Shown here one piece after another: positions 41,863 through 51,028 of a stretch of 64,000 nucleotides of DNA. This stretch comes from UBA4733 sp036734945. GTDB taxonomy: Bacteria; Chloroflexota; UBA4733. Both the position numbers and the translations under genes were made by a program. Under the pieces are notes generated by a model. It was not told the DNA's origin and ran no database searches. It worked only from the letters and a program-made list of their open reading frames with translations. Position 1 is the stretch's first letter. Each line of letters begins with the position of its first letter. The stretch spans positions 15,204 through 79,203 of the forward strand of contig DAIMXP010000018.1 in NCBI GenBank assembly GCA_036734945.1. Reading direction: 5' to 3'.

Positions 41863-43065
41863 ATGACCTTTGCCTTGCACGACCTGAGCCGCCAGCTCGA
41901 TGGCATGGTCGGCTACCTGACGCAGACGCGCCCGGACCGCGAGGCGCGGGCAGCCACAGCCATGGCAGCCTTCGAGGCGGTCTGCGCCGACTGGCAGGGG
42001 ATCAAGTCTGCCGTGCAGAACAGCCGGCTCGGCTACCTGGCGGCGCTGCCGCACGAAGACCCAGGCGCCTTCTTCCCGCCGGCCGTGCTGGACGCCGGCT
42101 TTTCGGTGGCGGCCAGCGACGGCTCGCAAATCGAGCCGGAGCGGCACCACATGGCGGAGTTCTTCGTCCTCAATGTCGGCTGGGCAGTGCTGCATTACGG
42201 CGAAGGGGCACGAGCCGAACTGGGCAACGCACCGGAGGTGCGCTTCCGCAGCGAAGACCTCGGCTTCGAGGTCAATGGCCGGCGCATCCCCATCCGCGCC
42301 GAGCTGCTGGCGATCCTGCGCTCCGTGCTGGAGCGGCGCAAACTGGCCGACCTGCTGGAAGCCATCCCCGCCGAGCGCACCGCCATCGGCCTCGCCGACG
42401 GCTCGCTGCTGGATTGGACCCTGGAAACGCGCGCCGCCGACCTGCCGCCGGAAGTCGAACGGGACATGCTGGCGCAGTTCGACCGTATCCGGGCCAGCGG
42501 GCATCTCCTGGCCAGCTACGTCAGCCGGCCGGCCAGCCGCGATGTCGTCAACCTGGCCCGCGTGCCGCTCTGCTCGGATCGTCCGGACATGGATTGCCGC
42601 CACTGCACGTCACGATTGGCCAAGGGTGTCGCCGATTGCGACGCTGTCGATGGCTTGCACGATGCCGACCTGCTCTGGCAGCGGCGGCTGCCGCCTTACC
42701 ATCGCAGTGCGCTCTTCCAGCCCCGCCAGCGCGTGCAGGAGCGCTATGGCGAACACCGCATCCTCTGCTTCTACCTCAACGCCGGACCGGAAATCGGGCG
42801 CGTGGAAGTGCCGGAATGGGTAGCATTGGATGAGGCGAAGCTGAACCTGACGCACGCGCTGGTGGCCGACCAATGCCGGCGCGGCCGCTTCCACGGGCGC
42901 CTGCCCGGCTATCCCCCGGCGCTGGTCGAGGCCCACGAGCAGGCAGTGCTCGATGGCAACGACCGAATGGTCTTTGAACAGATGCTGGAACGGCGCCTCA
43001 TCCGCGCCGGACTGCCGGCGGAAATCTCCGCCAAGCGGCTCAGCAAGCAGATGAAGGCGGTGTAG
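41863..43065 (+). CDS. nurA: NurA-family DNA end-processing nuclease
   Basis: About 400 residues from an ATG with GGGAG upstream. The NurA domain is recognised from SVAASDGSQIEPERHHMAEF (metal-binding Asp near the start) and the second acidic block IGLADGSLLDWTL. The C-terminal FLNAGPEIGRVEVPEWVA block follows. NurA works with the HerA translocase to resect 5' ends after double-strand breaks, mainly in archaea but known from some bacteria. It is the first gene of a five-gene plus-strand operon with herA, sbcD and sbcC. The full length and presence of both acidic motifs suggest activity. Confidence 0.9.
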   Translation: MTFALHDLSRQLDGMVGYLTQTRPDREARAATAMAAFEAVCADWQGIKSAVQNSRLGYLAALPHEDPGAFFPPAVLDAGFSVAASDGSQIEPERHHMAEFFVLNVGWAVLHYGEGARAELGNAPEVRFRSEDLGFEVNGRRIPIRAELLAILRSVLERRKLADLLEAIPAERTAIGLADGSLLDWTLETRAADLPPEVERDMLAQFDRIRASGHLLASYVSRPASRDVVNLARVPLCSDRPDMDCRHCTSRLAKGVADCDAVDGLHDADLLWQRRLPPYHRSALFQPRQRVQERYGEHRILCFYLNAGPEIGRVEVPEWVALDEAKLNLTHALVADQCRRGRFHGRLPGYPPALVEAHEQAVLDGNDRMVFEQMLERRLIRAGLPAEISAKRLSKQMKAV

Positions 43066-43067
43066 CG

Positions 43068-43733
43068 ATGGAGACGGTATCGACGCTCGTGCAGCTGAAC
43101 GGCAACGGGCACGCCCTCTGGCCGGGCGGCGATCGACGCAGCGGCGAAGTCGTGGCCGCCAGTACCACCGAGTTCACGGCCGAAGCAGTCGAACTGCACG
43201 GGGCGCCGCCCTTCGGCAGCCTGGTCAAGGTGGTGGAACCCGGCCGCCCGACGATCTACGGCCTCGTTTCCCATGCCGAGACCGGCGGGCTCGACCCGTC
43301 CCGCCGGGCAGTTGCCCGCGGCCTGCCGCCGACCATGCTGGACGGCCAGATTTATGACGAGTACCCGGAGTTGCGCGACGTGTTGCGAACGGAGTTCACC
43401 GCTCGCGTGGTCGGCTACGCCGACAGTTCTGGTAACATCCGCCATTGGCTGCCTCCCTATCCCGCGTCCATGCACTACTCCGTCGTGCAGTGCCCGCCGG
43501 AAGAATTAGTCAGGTTCACGGAGCGGCATGACTACCTGGCCTCAGTGCTGGCCGACGCCGAGGGCAGCATCGAGTTAGTCGCGGCAGCCATCCGGGAGAG
43601 TGCGGCCGTCCGCAATGACGCCTTAGACTATTTGCTGGGCGCCGGCAGGGCGGTGGCCGCCTTGCTCTCAGCCGACTACCAGCGTTTGCTGCTCATCCTG
43701 CAGCGCATCGCCCCGCAGGAGGTGGGTGCATGA
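43068..43733 (+). CDS. unknown protein between nurA and herA, possibly a HAS-barrel-like partner
   Basis: 221 residues, starting two bases after the nurA stop and overlapping herA by four bases (ATGA). The N-terminal half is beta-rich (FGSLVKVVEPGRPTIYGLVS, EFTARVVGYADSSGNIRHWL) and recalls the HAS-barrel found at HerA N-termini. The C-terminal half is helical (YLASVLADAEGSIELVAAAI, LLLILQRIAPQE). I do not know a name. Its tight coupling to both neighbours suggests a subunit of the HerA-NurA complex; the fold comparison is an inference. Confidence 0.75.
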   Translation: METVSTLVQLNGNGHALWPGGDRRSGEVVAASTTEFTAEAVELHGAPPFGSLVKVVEPGRPTIYGLVSHAETGGLDPSRRAVARGLPPTMLDGQIYDEYPELRDVLRTEFTARVVGYADSSGNIRHWLPPYPASMHYSVVQCPPEELVRFTERHDYLASVLADAEGSIELVAAAIRESAAVRNDALDYLLGAGRAVAALLSADYQRLLLILQRIAPQEVGA

Positions 43734-45415
43734 GCACCGGCAAACACATCGGCGTCATCGTCCAGGGCTCGCTCAGCGAGGGTCTCACCGCCAAACTGGC
43801 GCGCGCCGACGCTGTGGAGGAGATGCGTGTCGGCAAGTTCGTGGTAATCGAAGGCGTGCAGCACCGCTACTTCTCGCTCATCACCGACATCGAGTTGCAC
43901 ATGAGCGATCAGCGACTGCTGGCCGACCCGCCGACGAACCCCTTCGTGCGCCAGGTGCTGGCCGGCAGCGCGACCTACGGCACTGTGGAGATCGCCCCCA
44001 TGCTGATGCTGGCGCGCAACGCCAGCGCCGGTAACGCAGGTCCCCAGCCCGTGCGCACCATCCCCGGCCATTTTTCGTCGGTGCTGGACGCCGACGACGG
44101 CGACTTTCGGACCGTTTTCGGGGCCGAGGATCAGGAGCACCCCAACCACTTCAGCATCGGCATGCCGCTGGACAACGACGTGCCGCTCTGCCTCGACCTC
44201 AATCGCTTCATCGAGCGCTCCAACGGCGTGTTCGGTAAGTCGGGTACGGGCAAGAGCTTCCTAACGCGGCTGATCCTGGCCGGGCTGATCAAGAAGGATG
44301 TCTGCTCGAACCTGATCTTCGACATGCACAGCGAGTACGGCTGGGAGGGTTCCTCGGAAACGACCAGCTCGCGCACGGTGCAAGGACTGAAGCAGCTCTT
44401 TCGCAACAAGGTGCTGATTTACACCCTCGACCCCAAGGCGACGGCCGCGCGTAACGCTTCCTTCGACGGGGAAGTCCGCATCAGCGCGGGCGAAGTCACG
44501 GCGGAAGACATCGCCCTGCTCAGCCACGAACTCAGCCTGCCCGCCACCGCCCCGGAGACCATCTACCTCCTGCAGCGCCATTTCTCCGACCGCTGGCTGC
44601 CGCGCTTCCTGGATATCAACGCCGCGGAACTGGATGAACTGTCGGAGCAGACCGGCGCCCACGCCGGCTCGCTGCAGGCCCTGCGCCGCCGGTTGATGCT
44701 GCTCAAGCGCAAGCCGTTCATCGACTGGGAGGACCGTACACCGGCCGACGGCAGTTGGGAGAGCCTGGACGATGCGCCCCGCGCCACCAGCCACGGCGTC
44801 GTGCGCAGCATGCTCGAGGCCATCACCGCCGGCAAGCACATCGTGCTGGAGTTCGGCACGCACAACGACATGTTATCCTATTTGCTGGTGGCAAACATCC
44901 TCACTCGTTCCATCCGCCAGCACTATGTGGAACAAAAAGAACGCTACATGGCAACAAAGGACCCTGCCGCCCAGCCTCGTCCCTTGATGATCACCGTCGA
45001 AGAAGCGCACAAGTTCCTTGATCCTTCCGTCGCTCGCGACACCACCTTCGGCATCCTGGCGCGGGAGATGCGCAAGTACGACGTGACGCTGCTGGTCGTG
45101 GATCAACGCCCATCGGCCATCGACTCGGAAGTGCTTTCCCAGATCGGCACGCGCATCGTCTGCCTGCTAGACGACGAGAAGGACGTCGACGCCATCCTGA
45201 GCGGCGTCAGCGGCGCCTCCCGGCTGCGCGGCATCCTGGCCACGCTGGAGACGCGCGGCCAGGCCATGTTGCTCGGCCACGCTCTGCCGATGCCGGTCAC
45301 CATCCGCACTCGCGCGTACGACGAAACGTTCTGGGCGGAGATGCGCGGCTACGGCGACGAGCGCAGCCGCGGGGAAGATATCGACCGCAAGATGGCCCGG
45401 TTCGCCCGCCTGTGA
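43730..45415 (+). CDS. herA: HerA-type hexameric DNA translocase ATPase
   Basis: 561 residues. An N-terminal HAS-barrel (about 5-110: HIGVIVQGSLSEGLTAKLAR, VGKFVVIEGVQHRYFSLITD) precedes a RecA-like ATPase with P-loop GKSGTGKSFLTRL, LIFDMHSEYGW and the Walker B LMITVEEAHKFLDP. HerA pumps DNA into NurA during end resection. It overlaps the upstream gene by four bases and sbcD by a GTGA overlap, so all the proteins are made in step. Confidence 0.92.
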   Translation: MSTGKHIGVIVQGSLSEGLTAKLARADAVEEMRVGKFVVIEGVQHRYFSLITDIELHMSDQRLLADPPTNPFVRQVLAGSATYGTVEIAPMLMLARNASAGNAGPQPVRTIPGHFSSVLDADDGDFRTVFGAEDQEHPNHFSIGMPLDNDVPLCLDLNRFIERSNGVFGKSGTGKSFLTRLILAGLIKKDVCSNLIFDMHSEYGWEGSSETTSSRTVQGLKQLFRNKVLIYTLDPKATAARNASFDGEVRISAGEVTAEDIALLSHELSLPATAPETIYLLQRHFSDRWLPRFLDINAAELDELSEQTGAHAGSLQALRRRLMLLKRKPFIDWEDRTPADGSWESLDDAPRATSHGVVRSMLEAITAGKHIVLEFGTHNDMLSYLLVANILTRSIRQHYVEQKERYMATKDPAAQPRPLMITVEEAHKFLDPSVARDTTFGILAREMRKYDVTLLVVDQRPSAIDSEVLSQIGTRIVCLLDDEKDVDAILSGVSGASRLRGILATLETRGQAMLLGHALPMPVTIRTRAYDETFWAEMRGYGDERSRGEDIDRKMARFARL

Positions 45416-46626
45416 TCCGCTTCCTGCACTTCTCCGACCTGCACCTTGGTATCGAGAACTACGGCCGGCTGGATCCTGCTACCGGCATGAACACCCGCGT
45501 CCAGGATTTCCTGCGTGCTCTGGATGCCGTGGTTGATCGCGCCATCCGCGAGCAGGTGGACGCCGTTCTCTTTGCCGGTGACGCCTACAAGACCAAAGAT
45601 CCCAACGTCACCTATCAGCGCGAATTTGCCCGGCGGCTGGCCTGCTTGATCCAGGCCGGCATCCCCACGGTGCTCCTGACGGGCAACCACGACATCCCGA
45701 ATGCCCTGGGTCGGGCGACATCGCTCGATATCTACGACGCGCTGGCGCTGGACCAGGTCAGGGTCATCACCAAGCCGGAGTGCTTCACGCTGCCGACGAA
45801 GTCCGGGCCGTTGCAGATCGTGGCATTACCGTGGCTGCACCGCAACCGTTTCCTGGAGGGGGACGATGTGCGCGAGAAGTCGGCGGACGAGATCGAACAG
45901 GATCTTGCCGACACGGTGGAAGGCTGGCTGGAAAAGCAGGCCGCCGCGCTTGATCCAGCTATTCCCGCCGTGGCACTGGTGCATGCCTCGGTGCAGGGCG
46001 CGCGCTTCGGCTCGGAACGCAACCTGCTGCTGGGACGCGATCTCGTCCTCACGCCCTCCTCCCTCGACCGGCCGGAGTTTGCCTACATCGCCCTCGGCCA
46101 CATCCACCGCCATCAGCGCATGCGCACCCTCCGCCCCATGTTCTACGCCGGTAGCCTGGAGCGTATCGACTTCGGTGAGGAGGGCGAGGAGAAGGGCTTC
46201 TTGGTGGTCGAGGTCGAGCCCCAAAAAGCGCGCACGACCTTCTGCCCCTGGCCGGCCAGACCCTTCCTGACGATTGATGTGACCATCAAAGGCGACCAGC
46301 CGACCGAGCAGGTACTCTCAGCCCTAGCCGCACAACCGATTGACCAGGCGGTGCTGCGCGTCCGCGTCAGCGGCGCGGCGGAGCAACTGCAACAGTTGCG
46401 CATGCCGGAGCTCATTACGGCCGCCCGCGGCGCTTCCTACTTCGCCGGTCTGCAACGGCTCCCCCTGGAGGAAGCGCGGGCGCGGGAGGCGGAACTCTGG
46501 AGTCAGGGTCAATCTATTGCTCAGGTCATGGCACACTACTGGATCGCCAAGAAGCTCCCGGAGGTCCGCCGCCAGTTGCTCCTGGAGACGGCGCTGGTGT
46601 TCATCGCCGAGGAAAACACTGAATGA
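45412..46626 (+). CDS. sbcD: Mre11/SbcD exonuclease
   Basis: 404 residues from a GTG overlapping the herA stop. Calcineurin-like phosphoesterase motifs in order: FSDLHLG, FAGDAYKTKDP (where GDxxD is usual), LLTGNHDIP, LVHASVQG and LGHIHRHQ. It is the nuclease of the Mre11-Rad50 (SbcCD) complex that opens blocked DNA ends. It overlaps sbcC by ATGA. The altered GDAYKTKD site should be compared with true Mre11 structures; the metal ligand Asp is kept in GD. Confidence 0.93.
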   Translation: MIRFLHFSDLHLGIENYGRLDPATGMNTRVQDFLRALDAVVDRAIREQVDAVLFAGDAYKTKDPNVTYQREFARRLACLIQAGIPTVLLTGNHDIPNALGRATSLDIYDALALDQVRVITKPECFTLPTKSGPLQIVALPWLHRNRFLEGDDVREKSADEIEQDLADTVEGWLEKQAAALDPAIPAVALVHASVQGARFGSERNLLLGRDLVLTPSSLDRPEFAYIALGHIHRHQRMRTLRPMFYAGSLERIDFGEEGEEKGFLVVEVEPQKARTTFCPWPARPFLTIDVTIKGDQPTEQVLSALAAQPIDQAVLRVRVSGAAEQLQQLRMPELITAARGASYFAGLQRLPLEEARAREAELWSQGQSIAQVMAHYWIAKKLPEVRRQLLLETALVFIAEENTE

Positions 46627-49193
46627 TCCCCCGCTCATTAATGGTCCGCAATTTCCTTTCCTACGGCGCGGAGAGTCAGACGTTGGACTTTCGCGGCATG
46701 CATGTGCTCTGTCTCTCCGGTGACAATGGCCACGGCAAGTCGGCGCTGCTGGACGCCATGACCTGGGCCTTGTTTGGTGAGGCTCGCGCCAAGACGGACG
46801 ACGAACTGCTCCACCACGGCGCCACTGAAATGCAGGTTGTGTTCGACCTGGAACTCAACGGCCTGACCTACCGCATCTCTCGGCTGCGCACCAGCAAGGG
46901 AAAAACCCGGCAGACACTGCTGGACGCCTTGATCGCGGAGCCGGACGGCAACTGGCGTTCCCTGAACGGCAACAGCGTACGGGAGACCGAGCGCAGCATC
47001 GAGCAGTTGCTCGGCATGAACTACAATACGTTCATCAACTCAGCCTTCCTGCTGCAGGGCCACGCCGACGCCTTCACTGTGAGCGCTCCGGCTGACCGGA
47101 AGAAGGTACTGGCCGATGTCCTGAATCTGGATGTCTACGAGCGCCTCAGCCTGGCCGCCAAAGAGCGCCGCCAGCAGTGGCAACTGGCAGTTACCGGCAT
47201 CCAGGCAGAACTCGATGGTCTCGATCGACAAATCATTGAGCTGCCGGCGGCGCGAACGAAGCTGGAAGATGCCCAACGACGGCGAACGGCCGCCGACGAC
47301 GCGCTGCCCACCGCTGCAGCGCTGCTCCAGCAACTGCGCACGGCGCAACAGCAATTGGAGCGTTGGCGTCAGGAGCTGGATCAGTTGCAGCGCAACCATC
47401 GCGACGTTCAGACGAAGGTCAGCGAACACAATCGGCTCATCGCTATCCAGGAAGTGCGACTGGAAGGCGCCCAACGGGTGCTGGCGGAGCGCGAGACCGT
47501 AGAACGCGATTACGCTTCCTGGCAGGAGCAGCGCACCATTGCCCAGGACCAGGCGGGACGCTTGCTGCTACTGCAGCCGCTCAAGCAGGAACAGCAGTCG
47601 CTCCAGCGGACTATCGAACTGGCCGAACATGCGCTGCGCCAGCAGGCGGCGGAACTGCACGGCAAGCTGGAGAGTTGCATTCAGGAAACGGCCAGGGGCC
47701 TGGAAGCGGATAGTTTGCTCGACGCGGTACTGGCCGACCTTACCTCCCTGGAAAGTACGCCGGAGCGCAAGGTAGCCCTCCAACAACGCCAGAGCGAACT
47801 GCGCGAAGACATCGCCGGGTTAAGGGCCAAAAATGAGGGGCTGGAGGCAACCCTGAAGCAATTGCGCAGCCGCTACCAAACGCTCGGCAACGGCGACACT
47901 CCCTGCCCTGTCTGCGCGCAACCGCTCTCACCGGCGCAACGGGAGGAACTGCGCGCGACGATGAAGGCCGAGGCGGATCAGCGCAAGACCGAGCAGCAGG
48001 AGAACCTCGCCAGTATTGGCCGGCAGGACGCCAGTCTTAAGCAGTTCAGTCGAGAGGCCGTCGAGCTCGACCGGCAAATGAAGCGCCTGGAACAGGCGAA
48101 ACAGAGCGAGGCCACGTTGCGCGAGAAGATCCGCGCTGCTGAGTGTGCCCGCGAGCAATCGCAACAGTGGCAACAAGAGCTCACAACGGTTGTCGCTCGC
48201 CTAGAGCTCGGCCAGTATGCCCAGGAGCCGCGCCAGAAGCTGGCAACCGTCGCTGCGCGAATCAGCACCATCGGCTACGATGCCACGCTCCATCGGGAGG
48301 CCGAACAGACTGCTCTGGCGCTCGCACCGATCGAAGCAAAGCGCCGCCAACTGGACGAGGCGCAGCAGACCTGTACCACGGCTCAGGAGAGCCTGGAGCA
48401 CCTGCGCAGCAGTCTGGCCAGTTGGGAGCAGCAGGAAGCCGAACTCCTGGCCCGCGTTGCGACGGTTCAGCAAGACCTGGCCGGCAGTGACGCAATCGAA
48501 CAGCAGTTTCACGAACAAGAACAGGCGGTGGGGAAACTCCAGGCCGAGCAGCTCGCCGCCGCTGGGGCTGTCGCGGCCGCAGAGCAGACGGTGGGACATC
48601 TGGAGGAGTGCCAAAAAGAACGTGATCAGCGCATGACGGCACTGCAGGAGGCGCAAGAGCAGCAGTCAATCTACGCGGACCTGCAAGACGCCTTCGGGCG
48701 CAAGGGCGTCCAGGCCATGCTCATGGATGAAGCGATCCCCATGATTGAAGACGAGGCCAACAAGCTCCTCGACGCCATGACCGACTGCCGTTTGAGCGTC
48801 TCGCTGGAGACACAGCGCCAGAACCAGAAGCAAATGACTGTTGAGACTCTGGATGTGCGTATCAGCGACTCGATGGTGGGCGGCACGCGCAACTACGAGC
48901 TTTTCAGCGGCGGCGAGGCGTTCCGCGTCAACTTCGCCTTGCGCGTGGCGCTCTCCCGTGTGCTCGCCCACCGCGCCGGCACGCGCCTGCAGACGCTGGT
49001 GATCGACGAAGGCTTCGGCAGCCAGGACGCGACCGGCCGCGAGCGCCTCCGGCAGGCCCTAAAGTCGGTCGAAGACGACTTCGCCTGCATCATCGTCATC
49101 ACTCACCTGGAGGAGATGAAGGAGTGGTTCAGCACGCGCGTGGAAGTATTCAAGGACAGCAACGGCTCGCACCTGAAGGTGGTGCCGGCGTAG
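46623..49193 (+). CDS. sbcC: Rad50/SbcC SMC-type ATPase
   Basis: 856 residues. P-loop GDNGHGKS (33-40) is followed by a Q-loop region and a long coiled coil (about 170-720). The zinc-hook CPVC (Cys428, Cys431) splits the coil, then FSGGEAFRVNFALRVALS (signature, 761-765) and LVIDEGFGSQD (Walker B with Asp795, Glu796). The hook dimerises two complexes; the ATPase head binds DNA with SbcD. The coil is fairly short for the family. Last gene of the operon. Confidence 0.94.
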   Translation: MIPRSLMVRNFLSYGAESQTLDFRGMHVLCLSGDNGHGKSALLDAMTWALFGEARAKTDDELLHHGATEMQVVFDLELNGLTYRISRLRTSKGKTRQTLLDALIAEPDGNWRSLNGNSVRETERSIEQLLGMNYNTFINSAFLLQGHADAFTVSAPADRKKVLADVLNLDVYERLSLAAKERRQQWQLAVTGIQAELDGLDRQIIELPAARTKLEDAQRRRTAADDALPTAAALLQQLRTAQQQLERWRQELDQLQRNHRDVQTKVSEHNRLIAIQEVRLEGAQRVLAERETVERDYASWQEQRTIAQDQAGRLLLLQPLKQEQQSLQRTIELAEHALRQQAAELHGKLESCIQETARGLEADSLLDAVLADLTSLESTPERKVALQQRQSELREDIAGLRAKNEGLEATLKQLRSRYQTLGNGDTPCPVCAQPLSPAQREELRATMKAEADQRKTEQQENLASIGRQDASLKQFSREAVELDRQMKRLEQAKQSEATLREKIRAAECAREQSQQWQQELTTVVARLELGQYAQEPRQKLATVAARISTIGYDATLHREAEQTALALAPIEAKRRQLDEAQQTCTTAQESLEHLRSSLASWEQQEAELLARVATVQQDLAGSDAIEQQFHEQEQAVGKLQAEQLAAAGAVAAAEQTVGHLEECQKERDQRMTALQEAQEQQSIYADLQDAFGRKGVQAMLMDEAIPMIEDEANKLLDAMTDCRLSVSLETQRQNQKQMTVETLDVRISDSMVGGTRNYELFSGGEAFRVNFALRVALSRVLAHRAGTRLQTLVIDEGFGSQDATGRERLRQALKSVEDDFACIIVITHLEEMKEWFSTRVEVFKDSNGSHLKVVPA

Positions 49194-49225
49194 CATCATT
49201 CTCATCCAACGTGAGTAATTGTCCG

Positions 49226-49516
49226 CTACGGCACTCGTCGAAAGCCCGTTCCCACCTGGATGAAGTGCTCATCTTCCGTCAGGACCCACCCGATGCCACG
49301 CTCGCGCATTATGACCATCGAAAGTAGGTCAGTGAACGAAATCTTCGTCTTATCCTGAAATCGCTTGCGAAGATCCCAGGCTGCCGTGAAGCGCTCAGAA
49401 CTCACTCGCTCGATTAGTACCTGTCGCCTTTCGGTGGCAGCAAAGATACCTTCCATGAAGCGCACCGCCTCGTCGAATGGCTCTCGGCGAAACAGCAGTG
49501 TAAAGCTCGTTTTCAA
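49226..49516 (-). pseudogene. C-terminal half of a PIN-domain (VapC-like) toxin
   Basis: 96 codons that begin in the middle of a PIN domain: FDEAVRFMEGIFAATERRQV, AAWDLRKRFQDKTKISFTDL and GIGWVLTEDEHFIQVG contain the late Asp/Glu metal ligands. The N-terminal half with the first Asp is absent. The frame starts inside the overlapping antitoxin-like gene. A deletion probably removed about 60 residues between antitoxin and toxin. Not expected to be a working toxin. Confidence 0.6.
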
Positions 49517-49694
49517 TTTCCTCCGCCGAAAGAGCCTTGCCGGAAAGGCTCCCTGCCATGGACAACAGCGGATCGTCGTCCTGAGCGGTGCGCCCGGTTA
49601 CGAAATCTAAGAAATCGAGCACTTGGAGCAGGTCTGCGTCGGGCAAGTCCTGGAGTTTCTCGATGATACGCTCCTTTAAGACAGAGATAGCCAT
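49395..49694 (-). CDS. VapB-like antitoxin (DUF2281-type) of a decayed VapBC pair
   Basis: The first 65 residues (MAISVLKERIIEKLQDLPDA, then LLQVLDFLDFVTGRT and LSGKALSAEEIENELY) match the acidic, helical antitoxins paired with PIN toxins. The remaining 34 residues are read across the toxin remnant in a second frame and look random, so the functional gene probably ended near 49500. The broken toxin overlaps it. Confidence 0.55.
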   Translation of the reverse strand: MAISVLKERIIEKLQDLPDADLLQVLDFLDFVTGRTAQDDDPLLSMAGSLSGKALSAEEIENELYTAVSPRAIRRGGALHGRYLCCHRKATGTNRASEF

Positions 49695-49830
49695 TGTCCC
49701 CCCATTCCAGCCTGCCGTCTATCATATCGCAGATAAGGACGGGTGCCCGAAGAGGGCGGCTTCGCTGGTGCGCCCCCACCTTTTCCTGGTTCGGACACGG
49801 CGGAAGGTCGCGTGGTATGCTGACCCATAT

Positions 49831-50208
49831 ATGGGCACACTTCGCAAGCATTCATCGTTACGCCCTAAGCCGGATGTGGCGGAAGCACTCGCTGAGCGCT
49901 TCGTCACCGAAGGGTTGCCCATGGATCGACACCCTGGCATTGTTTTTCGGCAAGGTGCGGCAGGGCGGCGCGCGTCGTTGGCGGGCCGCCGCCTTGACGT
50001 TTGGCAGATCATCGAAACCTTACGCGACTCCGGCGGTGACGAGGCCGAGGCAGCAATGTACCTGGGCCTGACGCCAGCGCAAGTACACAGCGCAGTTGGG
50101 TACCAGACCGAGTTTGCTGACGAGATTGACGGCTGGATCGATCGCAACGCCAACGCCGCGGACCAGGCAGAGGCTGTCTGGAGGCGGGAGCAGGCCACCG
50201 CACATTGA
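49831..50208 (+). CDS. DUF433-type antitoxin-like protein
   Basis: 125 residues from an ATG in a TATATG context with no ribosome site, so perhaps a leaderless message. The core PGIVFRQGAAGRRASLAGRR, LDVWQIIETLRDSGGDEAEA, and AAMYLGLTPAQVHSAVGYQT is a DUF433 domain, a helix-turn-helix-like fold of antitoxins for DUF5615 (PIN-like) toxins. No toxin gene follows on this strand. It lies divergent and convergent to other toxin-antitoxin genes, so it may be an orphan. Confidence 0.7.
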   Translation: MGTLRKHSSLRPKPDVAEALAERFVTEGLPMDRHPGIVFRQGAAGRRASLAGRRLDVWQIIETLRDSGGDEAEAAMYLGLTPAQVHSAVGYQTEFADEIDGWIDRNANAADQAEAVWRREQATAH

Positions 50209-50235
50209 GGATTACTCCGGTCGGTACGAGCGCGG

Positions 50236-50673
50236 TCAGGATGGCTCCCAGCCGAGGGCGAGGCGAACCTGAAACTCCTGCCAGCCGGGCAGGCGGTAGT
50301 CGTGAATCAGCAGTTGCTGCAACTCCGTCCAACGAAAAAGGTGCGACTGGCAAGATGGAAACGTGGCCGCCCAGTCCAACAACAGAGTCACCCGCGACTC
50401 CAGGCGCTTGAACGGCAAGACCTGTGGGAGCAGGATGATGCCCTCGTGCAGGCGACCTTGCTGCCGAAAGGCCAGGTGCAAGCGGCGAAAGTGGACCTGA
50501 TTATGGGAGAGAAGTACCCGTCCGAGGCGCGTGGCGAGAGCAAGCTGCAACGCGTCATCAATACCACCGAATCCTTCCTCAGCGGCCGCCAGGACATCGA
50601 ACCCGCTGCGGCGCAACGTCGCCGCCAGCCGGAAGTCGACGCATTCATCCAGCCAGAGATGAAGTGCCGCCAC
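50236..50673 (-). CDS. DUF5615 PIN-like toxin
   Basis: 145 residues from a GTG that shares one base with the upstream stop (TAGTG). The N-terminus HLWLDECVDFRLAATLRRSG holds the first Asp/Glu ligands (LDE), and RVLLSHNQVHFRRLHL the later Asp-equivalent region, as in Mut7-C/DUF5615 proteins. Its partner DUF433 gene directly precedes it. Such proteins are predicted RNases. The last half is long for this family. Confidence 0.75.
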   Translation of the reverse strand: MAALHLWLDECVDFRLAATLRRSGFDVLAAAEEGFGGIDDALQLALATRLGRVLLSHNQVHFRRLHLAFRQQGRLHEGIILLPQVLPFKRLESRVTLLLDWAATFPSCQSHLFRWTELQQLLIHDYRLPGWQEFQVRLALGWEPS

Positions 50674-50933
50674 TACTCATCAGCGAGTTGGGCGCGAATG
50701 ATCTCGTCCAACTCAAATCGGTGGACCGCGTAGTAGTCAAGGGCCGCATGGATATCGGCTTCGGTCAGGCGAGGGTACGCTTGAAGCACGGCTGGGACGG
50801 AGCCGTAGGCCTGCCAGGTCAGAACAATGGCTCGGACCGGAACGCGGGTGCCTCGGACGATAGGCTCGCCGCCCTGAACGCCCGGAACGCGGACGATGCG
50901 CGCAACTGTTTGACAGTGCGCGACGGCCATCAT
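50673..50933 (-). CDS. DUF433 antitoxin
   Basis: 86 residues from an ATG with AGGAG five bases upstream. It reads VARIVRVPGVQGGEPIVRGT, then RVPVRAIVLTWQAYGSVPAV and YPRLTEADIHAALDYYAVH, the typical DUF433 fold. It forms a module with the DUF5615 gene that overlaps it by one base. The same fold occurs as an orphan at 49831-50208. Confidence 0.85.
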   Translation of the reverse strand: MMAVAHCQTVARIVRVPGVQGGEPIVRGTRVPVRAIVLTWQAYGSVPAVLQAYPRLTEADIHAALDYYAVHRFELDEIIRAQLADE

Positions 50934-51028
50934 CGTCACTCCTGGCTACGTTCTATCATAGAATTACCATCTCACTATACGGTACTGCATTGGGGAAGAA
51001 GCGCCAGAACGTTTCCATCTTCATCCTG

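Noticed and set aside
47040..48660. Several overlapping frames opposite and inside sbcC
   Set aside because: They cover the coiled-coil part of Rad50, which yields open antisense frames by composition.
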